Source: Candidatus Nitrotoga sp. SPKER (lineage in GTDB: Bacteria; Pseudomonadota; Gammaproteobacteria; Burkholderiales; Gallionellaceae). Taken from it: a stretch of DNA of 64,000 nucleotides. The stretch is taken from positions 121,094-185,093 of the forward strand of contig QFXG01000015.1 in NCBI GenBank assembly GCA_003402285.1. The letters are read 5' to 3'. Position 1 is the stretch's first letter; each line of letters starts with the position of its first letter. A model generated the notes under the pieces. It was not told where the DNA came from. It did not search any database and was given only the letters and a program-made list of their open reading frames with translations. The translations under genes were made by a program, and so were the position numbers. This document shows, in pieces, positions 57,490 to 64,000 of the stretch.

Positions 57490-57663
57490 TTGGATGCCAG
57501 CTTTGAGCGGCTATTCTCGCGTTGATGGGAGTTCAAAACACAGTACATGTGCCAGATTCAATTTCTACGCTGGGTTTTATATCGTACAAATTACCACCAG
57601 CACGTTTCAGCGATGTCCTTACTGCGAAAGGTGAAAATGGAAATGTTTAAGGACTTAGCTAAA

Positions 57664-58452
57664 CTAGGGCTCGGTTGTGCCAAGTGCTGTGGTGTTAAAA
57701 CCACCATCCACGTAGGTGATTTCTCCAGTGATGCCGCTGGCCAGATCACTACATAAAAACGCGGCAACATTTCCTACTTCTTCAGTCGTAACGTTACGCT
57801 TCAACGGCGCATTTTTTTCGTTATAGTTTAAGAGTTTATTAAAATCGGCTATGCCTGCCGAAGCAAGCGTCTTGATCGGGCCTGCGGAAATACCATTAAC
57901 TCGAATACCTTTATGGCCGAGATTCATTGCCAAATAACGAACACTGGCTTCCAGACTGGCTTTGGCCAGACCCATTACATTATAGTGTGGCATGGTGCGT
58001 ACCGCGCCGAGATAACTTAATGTCAGCAGCGCGGCGGCACGGCCTTCCATCATAGGCAACGCGGCTTTAGCCATTGCTGGAAAGCTGTAAGAGCTAATGT
58101 CATGCGCAATTCGGAAAGCGTCGCGAGTAAATCCATCAAGAAATTCACCACCAAGTGCTTCGCGTGGAGAAAAGGCGATCGCGTGCACAAAACCGTCAAA
58201 TTTATCCCAATGTTTGCCAAGATCAATAAACAGCTGGTTAATTTCAGTGTCACTTGATACATCGCACGGGAATACCAGTTCACTGTCAAACTCGCGTGCT
58301 AGATCATATACCCGGTCACGTATGCGATCACCCTGATAGGTAAATGCCATTTCTGCGCCTTCACGTCTCATGGCTTGTGCGACACCATAAGCGATAGAAC
58401 GATTACTAATCATACCCGTAATCAAAATGCGTTTATTTGCCAGAAATCCCAT
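57664..58452 (-). CDS. fabI: Enoyl-[acyl-carrier-protein] reductase (NADH) FabI
   Basis: The product (262 residues) is a short-chain dehydrogenase of the FabI type that performs the last reduction in each fatty acid elongation cycle. The cofactor segment [15 protein letters not shown] is at residue 11, the catalytic pair is Tyr and Lys in [10 protein letters not shown] (Y-x6-K) near residue 157, preceded by [12 protein letters not shown], and [14 protein letters not shown] is near 192. It is followed by the hpnCDE genes on the same strand after a 174-base gap. Confidence 0.96.
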   Translation of the reverse strand: MGFLANKRILITGMISNRSIAYGVAQAMRREGAEMAFTYQGDRIRDRVYDLAREFDSELVFPCDVSSDTEINQLFIDLGKHWDKFDGFVHAIAFSPREALGGEFLDGFTRDAFRIAHDISSYSFPAMAKAALPMMEGRAAALLTLSYLGAVRTMPHYNVMGLAKASLEASVRYLAMNLGHKGIRVNGISAGPIKTLASAGIADFNKLLNYNEKNAPLKRNVTTEEVGNVAAFLCSDLASGITGEITYVDGGFNTTALGTTEP

Positions 58453-58584
58453 ATCATTCCTTTAATTAAAGTGTTGCTAAATAATTCCTGCAATTATAAC
58501 CGCACTATCATTCCCACGCGCTACGCTAACCCAGCCTAAAATCTGTGATTAAAATTTAATTAACGCTATTCCAGAGGATTTTTC

Positions 58585-58770
58585 TCAAATTTCTACCAAG
58601 CGATAAGACGTGCCTGTCGACACACCCAAAATTTTGCAGGTTTTAGAGGCGTTTTTAAGTTCTGATGCAAGATTGAGCAATCCTGCTTTACGTTTAATGG
58701 TTGGGAATGAAACATGAGCGTTACTTTTCTTTGAGTTTGATGACAGACTCAACAAACTGGTAACGCTCAC
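58585..58770 (-). pseudogene. IS481-type transposase N-terminal fragment
   Basis: A 61-residue frame contains TIKRKAGLLNLASELKNAS followed by KTCKILGVSTGTSYRLVE, which matches the helix-turn-helix N terminus of IS481-type transposases (LLxLAxELGNVSKACKxMGxSRDTFYR). It then ends at a stop, and no DDE domain follows. The frame begins at a GTG in a nested inverted repeat (TGAGCGTTAC at 58715-58724 with GTAACGCTCA at 58760-58769). It is a remnant and not a functional gene. Confidence 0.7.
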
Positions 58771-58813
58771 TTTTACAAAAATATTATTAAATCAGATTCG
58801 ATAGTGGAAATTC

Positions 58814-58855
58814 ACATGATGGCGGCCTTAATTCAAAAAAGCGCCGCCATCATGT
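58814..58855 (-). terminator. Long perfect hairpin after the Sel1 gene
   Basis: ACATGATGGCGGC pairs perfectly with GCCGCCATCATGT (13 bp) around a 16-base loop. It begins 6 bases past the stop of the leftward Sel1 gene and so probably ends or stabilises its transcript. The T run lies within the loop, not after the stem, so it is not a textbook intrinsic terminator. Confidence 0.55.
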
Positions 58856-58860
58856 TTCGA

Positions 58861-59679
58861 TCATTGCTTGGAGTGCTCTGCCAGCCACTTTCGCGCCAAT
58901 GCTTGTGCCTGTTCTATTTGCACTTTTGCTAATTTGTATTCAATATTTTTTCTACTTCTCTCAGATCCTTCGTTTCCTTCCCCCGCTGCCAGGTTATACC
59001 ACATGTGCGCTTGAACCCAATCCTGAGGTACCCCTTCGCCACTTTCATACATCAATCCCATGCTCTGCTGTGCTTTTGCATTTCCTTGATCGGCTGCCTT
59101 TAGATACCACGCTGCCGCTTCCTTGAAATCCTGTGGCAGGCCTTGGCCATTTTCATATAGCACACCAAGATTGTATTGTGCTACTGCGCTACCCTGAACT
59201 GCAGCTTTGCGATACCACCATGCAGCTTCTCTATAGTTTTTTGGCACACCTTTACCATTATGATACATCTGCCCAAGATTAAACTGTGCACCTGCATGTC
59301 CCTGCCCGGCCGCTTTGTGGTACAGAGATTCTGCTTCAAAATAGTCTTGTGTTACACCCTTGCCATACTGATGTAAAGCACCAAGAGAGTTTTGTGCATC
59401 CGCAAACCCTTGTTTAGCTGAATATCTATACCATACAGCCGCTTCATTAAAGTCTTGTGGAACACCTTGACCCTTGTGGTACATCAAACCAAGATTATAT
59501 TGAGCAATTGCATCGCCGCTGACTGCAAGCCGACGAAATTCTTTAAATGCAGCGGGATAGTTACCCTTCTCATAAGCCTCAGTCGCATCTTGCAAGTCAG
59601 CTTGTGCACCGGCACTTATCGCTAAAAAAATCATTGTCAAAAACAATCTAAATAAATTTACCTTAATTGTGTTGTGCAT
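58861..59679 (-). CDS. Sel1-repeat exported protein
   Basis: The product (272 residues) has a signal peptide (MHNTIKVNLFRLFLTMIFLA, cleavage near AQA-DL) and five or six Sel1 repeats of 36 residues (AIAQYNLGLMYHKGQGVPQD and similar; here quoted in part), then a charged helix that ends QALARKWLAEHSKQ. It is a periplasmic solenoid protein of the same general class as the product at 13 kb, but the repeat sequences differ. Role unknown. It stands alone with a strong hairpin after it. Confidence 0.88.
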   Translation of the reverse strand: MHNTIKVNLFRLFLTMIFLAISAGAQADLQDATEAYEKGNYPAAFKEFRRLAVSGDAIAQYNLGLMYHKGQGVPQDFNEAAVWYRYSAKQGFADAQNSLGALHQYGKGVTQDYFEAESLYHKAAGQGHAGAQFNLGQMYHNGKGVPKNYREAAWWYRKAAVQGSAVAQYNLGVLYENGQGLPQDFKEAAAWYLKAADQGNAKAQQSMGLMYESGEGVPQDWVQAHMWYNLAAGEGNEGSERSRKNIEYKLAKVQIEQAQALARKWLAEHSKQ

Positions 59680-60058
59680 TTTGATTCCTCGTAATTTAAG
59701 TCTATTAACCCGACGTGATTATGTTTTACCCTACAACGTCGCTGCCTTCGATCTGCCTATACATCTTACTCGTGTTTTTAAAAAATCCCACTGAGTTTGA
59801 GTGGTTGAATATAGTCTTAACAGTGATTTTGCATCCTACCACCATCATCATCCGCACTCAAACCTCATTCATGCCTTTGTTGTGTATAAAACTCATTATT
59901 TTCCTTGTCGGCCCTGATATTAAGGATGTGTCATTCATGGGATGTAGTACCAGCTATTTAGTTCCACGAGCATTACTCCTAACAACATCGCTGAACTCGG
60001 TTACATAATCAAATAGAGTCATTTCATCCGGCAGACGATTGAAGAGATCAAAGTTTTC
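59680..60058. other. Gene-free region between Sel1 and MFS genes
   Basis: This 379-base stretch has no well-supported gene. On the minus strand right after the MFS stop the frame stays open and reads MTLFDYVTEFSDVVRSN up to a stop near 59966; this could be the end of a lost gene. A plus-strand frame at 59715-60008 has low-complexity composition and no homology I recognise. Confidence 0.4.
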
Positions 60059-61273
60059 TTAACGCAATTGTTGCAGGTTCAATTTGCGCAAGTTTGGTGC
60101 CAGGCGCGCGGTCGCTGCGACGATAGTCAAAGACATCACTCCACCAAAAATTACCGAGGGCACTAATCCCATCAGCCGGGCAGCCAAACCAGATTCAAAA
60201 GCACCCAGTTCGTTGGATGAGCCGATAAAAATACCGTTGATCGCAGAAACACGGCCACGCATAGCGTCTGGCGTCATTAGCTGCATAATGGTGGTACGCA
60301 GCACCATCGAAACGCCATCGCACACACCAGAAAGCAGTAGTATGAAAGCTGCTAGCCAGAAATGGTTGGTGAGGGCGAACAAAATGATGCATACGCCAAA
60401 CCCGGCGACAGATGCCAGCAATATCCTGCCTGCATTCTGGTTCACGGGATAGCGTGCAAGTAGGACGCCCGTGGTGATGGCGCCTATCGCAGGCGCTGCG
60501 CGCAGGATACCCAAGCCTTCCGGACCATAATGGAAAACATCATGGATAAACACGGGCAACATGGCAACCGTGCCGCCAAATAATACGGCGAACATATCGA
60601 GTACTTGCGCGCCCAGGATGATCTGGTTGCTGAACACAAAACGCAGCCCCTGCGCAATGCTGGAAAATACCGGTGCACTTTCGGCTTTTGGTGGCTCTAA
60701 AATGCGCAGTATGAACAAAGACGTGGCGGCACTAATACTAAGGATCGAAGCCACCATATAAGCAGTGGTAAGGCTGACCCAACCAACCAGTATCCCCCCC
60801 AACGCAGGACCAAGCACCATCGCAGACTGAAAAACCGAACTACTAATACCGGCGGCACGCGCATAGTGCTCACGCGGCAAAGTCAGCGCAAGCAGTGCGC
60901 TATAAGAAGGCCCAATGAAGGCGCGAGCGACGCCACCCGCGGCGATAGAAGCATAAATCCACATCAACGCAGAACCCGCTACCCAGCCGTTGGCTACAAA
61001 TACAAGCACCAAAGCATTGCAACTGAGCACGATGCTTGCCAGCACACCAAACATGCGCCTGGAATGATGGTCGACGACATAACCCGCGAATAGCGCACAA
61101 CAAAAGTAGGGAATGACTTCCGCCAATCCAATCAGACCCAGCGCAAAAGGATCGTGCGTTAGTTGATAGATATGCCAGCCCACCACCACGGCGATGATCT
61201 GGTAGGCCAACGAAATCTGAAAACGGAAAATTAGCAGCTTGATAAAGCTGCTATTACGCAAAGGAGATGTCAA
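60059..61273 (-). CDS. MFS transporter, probable exporter
   Basis: The product (404 residues) has about 12 membrane helices in the major facilitator pattern, with VVDHHSRRMFG near residue 66 (the loop 2-3 motif) and GPALGGILVGWVSL near residue 154. It resembles the EntS-like MFS_3 exporters of small molecules, including siderophores and drugs, but substrate cannot be told. It is a single gene; the YebC-family gene lies upstream with a 239-base gap. Confidence 0.86.
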   Translation of the reverse strand: MTSPLRNSSFIKLLIFRFQISLAYQIIAVVVGWHIYQLTHDPFALGLIGLAEVIPYFCCALFAGYVVDHHSRRMFGVLASIVLSCNALVLVFVANGWVAGSALMWIYASIAAGGVARAFIGPSYSALLALTLPREHYARAAGISSSVFQSAMVLGPALGGILVGWVSLTTAYMVASILSISAATSLFILRILEPPKAESAPVFSSIAQGLRFVFSNQIILGAQVLDMFAVLFGGTVAMLPVFIHDVFHYGPEGLGILRAAPAIGAITTGVLLARYPVNQNAGRILLASVAGFGVCIILFALTNHFWLAAFILLLSGVCDGVSMVLRTTIMQLMTPDAMRGRVSAINGIFIGSSNELGAFESGLAARLMGLVPSVIFGGVMSLTIVAATARLAPNLRKLNLQQLR

Positions 61274-61512
61274 ACTTGTGGCTCGATTTTTATTTTAATT
61301 AATTGGATTAGCTAAAGAATACGTCACGCAAAGTGGCGATGCAATTAGATTAAAATAGCTCAGATCCGAGCTTATATTTATCGAATTTTCGGGGGATCAG
61401 TCAAACCAAATCTGGTTTAGATTTTTCCATACCCAATCAGTTTTTCTCTAAGTACCGTTTTCAACGGCGTTTTGTAAAAACGCTCATGTGAATGTGAAGC
61501 CGTCCTTCATAG

Positions 61513-62217
61513 CTACCCCGCCAACCCCACATAAACATTCTGCACGTCATCATCCGCATCGATGGCATCGAGGAAGGCTTCGACCTCTTCGCGTTCAGCA
61601 TCATTGCTAAGGGTGACGGGATTTTTGGGGCGATAGCCCACCATTGCGGAGGTGACGGTGAAGCCTTGTGCGGGTAGCGCTTTGCATACGGTATCTAGAT
61701 CGGCGAACTCGGTAATGAACAGAGTCGCACCTTCATCCGCAGGCTCAAAATCTTGCGCGCCCGCTTCGATTGCGGCGACTTCGGCATCTACATCTTTTGT
61801 ATTTGGTGTCGCTTCGATCATGCCGACATGGTTGAAATCCCATGATACAGAACCGGGCGCGCCCAACTGCCCTTTGCGGAACAACACATTCATGCTGGCT
61901 TTAGTGCGGTTGATGTTATCGGACAGACATTCAACGATGACGGGCACACGGTGTGGCGCGAAACCTTCGTACACCAGATGCTCCATGTGAAGCGGACCAT
62001 CCAACAAACCAGCCCCTTTTTTGATGGCACGATCCAAGGTATCTTTCGGCATAGAGGCTTTTTTGGCCTGCTCAACCACCAGACGCAAACGTGAGTTTGA
62101 ACCAATGTCAGCCCCGCCCTTTGCCGCCACCATGATTTCTTTGGCCAGCTTGCCGAAAATCTTACCCCTTGCATTCGCTGCGACTTCTTTGTGCCTTGCT
62201 TTCCACTGTGCGCCCAT
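61513..62217 (-). CDS. YebC/TACO1 family protein
   Basis: The product (234 residues) has the family's three domains, with [18 protein letters not shown] near residue 19, [13 protein letters not shown] near 55, [19 protein letters not shown] near 83 and the acidic end [18 protein letters not shown]. Members act as translational factors for proline-rich stretches or as transcription regulators. I chose the ATG at 62217 ([11 protein letters not shown]); the frame is open further upstream, but the added residues are not conserved. The N terminus MGAQWKA differs from the common MAGHSKW form, so this is probably the second (YeeN-like) paralogue group. Confidence 0.9.
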   Translation of the reverse strand: MGAQWKARHKEVAANARGKIFGKLAKEIMVAAKGGADIGSNSRLRLVVEQAKKASMPKDTLDRAIKKGAGLLDGPLHMEHLVYEGFAPHRVPVIVECLSDNINRTKASMNVLFRKGQLGAPGSVSWDFNHVGMIEATPNTKDVDAEVAAIEAGAQDFEPADEGATLFITEFADLDTVCKALPAQGFTVTSAMVGYRPKNPVTLSNDAEREEVEAFLDAIDADDDVQNVYVGLAG

Positions 62218-62513
62218 GTCTGTTCTCTTGTGTGATGGTTGATACAAAAATCGTTGAGGGCGCATCTTGCCTTAAGTGGCGTGGCGGTTCAACCTAGAAT
62301 GGCCGAAATTGTAAGACCTCGTCATTCTCGATTTTTTGGTAGTGTCTTGTTAAAAGTTGTATGACCGTCAGTTTTCAAAAACCTCGGTGCTTACTTCCGA
62401 GCGTTATACGCTATTCGGTATCTTGATTGATGAAGCTCACAGTTAACACCGTGCCCAAATGTATAATAGAAAATTCTGTCAATCTGCTATTGGCGAATAT
62501 CGACTAGTCACAC

Positions 62514-63056
62514 TTATTTCTTCAGAGTATTCGCATCAGAACTCAGTAGTTTTTTGACATCGGGAGACCATTTTGTAAGACCATAACTTTCCCCTAGTTT
62601 CATAGCATCTTCATTAGATGCGCCATGAAACCAAGCGGCACGTAATGTCATCAGTGCAGCTACTCTATTACCCGATGAGCAATGAATTAATACCGTTTCT
62701 TTGTCCAAGTTGGTTAGTAACGAGTTCAATAAATTGACGTTTTCTTTAGTAAGATCAGAACTTTCAACAATAGGAATGTTGTAATAAGCCATTCCTGATT
62801 TAGTAACAATCGCAGCTTCATTAAAATCGGGCATTTCCTTGGGGGCGCGCAAATTAATGACATGCTGTACGCCTGCCTTGTTGAAGGCTACGAAATCATC
62901 TGGTTTGGGTTGTGCGGCTAAATACAAATTATTGTAAGGGTGCTTCAATCCTGGCACCTCTTCCAATTCCTTGGCTATTTCAGATGCCCAGTTCGGTAGC
63001 GAAAAGGTAAAGAATGAAATAATTATTAGCAGGACTGCTGAAAAAGTTTTTAACAT
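62514..63056 (-). CDS. Exported dual-specificity-type phosphatase (beta-lactamase-hydrolase-like)
   Basis: The product (180 residues from the ATG at 63056) has a signal peptide (MLKTFSAVLLIIISFFTF, cleavage near NWA-SE) and a phosphatase domain with the P-loop VLIHCSSGNRVAAL, where Cys126 and Arg131 are the catalytic pair. LYLAAQPKPDDFVAF is the family's DUF442/BLH entry motif. The start at 63056 has GGAG at 8 bases; the ATG six bases earlier is too close to it. It would act in the periplasm, an unusual place for this fold. Substrate unknown. Confidence 0.83.
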   Translation of the reverse strand: MLKTFSAVLLIIISFFTFSLPNWASEIAKELEEVPGLKHPYNNLYLAAQPKPDDFVAFNKAGVQHVINLRAPKEMPDFNEAAIVTKSGMAYYNIPIVESSDLTKENVNLLNSLLTNLDKETVLIHCSSGNRVAALMTLRAAWFHGASNEDAMKLGESYGLTKWSPDVKKLLSSDANTLKK

Positions 63057-63360
63057 GATCATTTCTCCTGGAGTTATGAATTAACTAAGAATAACGCTAA
63101 ATTAAGTTTCAACAGCATAAGCCAGTTAGAGAGGCTAAATATAACTATTTCAGGCCATTGCCATTTCAGCTCATGAGCAAATTGAATGACAGCATTACTA
63201 TCGTTACCCTCCTGATTCCTCAGCAGCCCATGCCAGATCGCTTGGTATCTATTGTAGTCATAGCACTGTATAAGGTGTCGTGAATTTATCTGAGGAAATT
63301 CAGTAATACTTGGCAGTCAGGCTTCAGTGTCTGGCATGACCAAGGTTATGCCGTTAATCG

Positions 63361-63819
63361 CTATTTCAGATGAGCAGGCTTGGCACGCATTTTAGCGGCA
63401 ATGTAGTCCCCATGAGGAATATTGAGAAGGCTTGCAATCTTTCGCAATAAATGGTTCTCATGTGCGCTGATTTGGTTGTTGGCATAGGTGATCTGCCACA
63501 TGTATTCAACAATGCGGACTTTTTCGACTAATTCCAGCTCGCTATTGATGAGAGACGTAAACTGATGGAAATCATTGGCACCTTTTACCGTTTTGTGTCC
63601 CAGTTCGGACAGTTGTGCCACTTCCGCATCTGATAGATGAAACCTTTCCTTAAGAATCTTCAGGATTGTGGCCTGCTCTTGGTCGGTGCTATCGTAATCT
63701 GACTGCATGACTTCGATGAGTAGCACAGCCGTTGCCAGTTGCAGGGTGTGTTCGGAACGGTTTTCGACACTGGCGGGGCCAATGAGCGCAGATATAAAGC
63801 CACTCAATTTGTTCAGCAT
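63361..63819 (-). CDS. TerB-family protein
   Basis: The product (152 residues) is a helical bundle of the TerB/DjlA-like class: LATAVLLIEVMQSDYDSTDQEQ near residue 28 (quoted in part: AVLLIEVMQSDYDSTDQE) and VEYMWQITYANNQISAHE near residue 103, with the acidic residues that may bind metal. TerB proteins are linked to tellurite resistance and envelope stress, but single copies such as this have no fixed role. No other ter genes are near. It is the last gene in the window; the 181 bases after it hold nothing I can support. Confidence 0.85.
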   Translation of the reverse strand: MLNKLSGFISALIGPASVENRSEHTLQLATAVLLIEVMQSDYDSTDQEQATILKILKERFHLSDAEVAQLSELGHKTVKGANDFHQFTSLINSELELVEKVRIVEYMWQITYANNQISAHENHLLRKIASLLNIPHGDYIAAKMRAKPAHLK

Positions 63820-64000
63820 AGTTAATTTCTCACATTACAAACGATATTCGTTAATAACAATTATTTGCAAGAAATTAGAGTCAGACTCTGAGGTCTCCCC
63901 TCAAAACCCCGTTGCATTTCAATAAAGTAGCGCGTATTGTCTGCTCTAAAACAGCACATGCAAGGCAGGTTAATTGTCTCTTTCGTAGCGACCAAACTGC

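Noticed and set aside
59715..60008. 97-residue plus-strand frame between the Sel1 and MFS genes
   Set aside because: Composition is hydrophobic and Thr/Leu/Ile-rich without family pattern, and there is no ribosome site. It was described as part of a gene-free region.

Overview
The window comes from a Gram-negative betaproteobacterium, most likely of the Nitrosomonadales/Gallionellaceae type. The grounds are a complete-looking 14-subunit-type complex I operon with separate nuoD, an rpoE-rseA-rseB stress operon, hpnCDE squalene genes, an OprP/OprO-type porin and moderate GC content. The family placement is an inference from gene content and protein flavour, not a computed result.

Positions 1-12.9 kb hold nuoD (3' part) to nuoN on the + strand: the peripheral arm subunits D, E, F, G, I and the membrane subunits H, J, K, L, M, N. 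Between nuoD and nuoE there is a 34-codon ORF that overlaps both neighbours by one base and has its own ribosome binding site. From 13 to 30 kb is ordinary housekeeping DNA: a Sel1-repeat protein, the ybbP/ybbA ABC exporter divergent from tesA, sppA, a phosphoglycolate-phosphatase-like HAD gene, rluC, rne with a long leader and a clear terminator, a low-molecular-weight phosphotyrosine phosphatase, uvrB and an aspartate-type aminotransferase. It ends with an unusual 947-residue protein that joins an N-terminal domain, about 400 residues of charged helix, one membrane segment and an AsmA-like periplasmic part.

A tRNA-Asn gene at 30.25 kb is the landing site of a roughly 6 kb integrated element (about 30.36-36.34 kb). 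It carries a large serine recombinase whose reading frame runs into the tRNA on the opposite strand, two small ORFs, a Rep_trans-like rolling-circle initiator, a small possible ribbon-helix-helix protein, perfect inverted repeats that could be operator and origin, and two low-GC cargo genes (a secreted protein with a C-terminal carbohydrate-binding-like domain, and a helical protein of DUF6988 type). A 12-bp direct repeat is the best candidate for the ends.

From 36.6 to 50 kb the region is mixed and partly decayed: a DUF1345 membrane protein, a frameshifted cytochrome c, a lipase-like hydrolase, a three-gene signalling operon (HD-GYP response regulator, FIST sensor, multi-PAS hybrid histidine kinase), an IS3-family remnant, an unrecognised 187-residue protein, and an OprP-like porin whose 5' end abuts an IS30-family remnant and seems to have lost its normal signal-peptide start.

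From 50 to 64 kb the genes are on the - strand: tatD, holB, rseB-rseA-rpoE, hpnE-hpnD-hpnC for squalene synthesis, fabI, an IS481-type fragment, a second Sel1 protein, an MFS exporter, a YebC-family regulator, an exported dual-specificity-type phosphatase and a TerB-family protein. No rRNA genes and no CRISPR arrays were seen.
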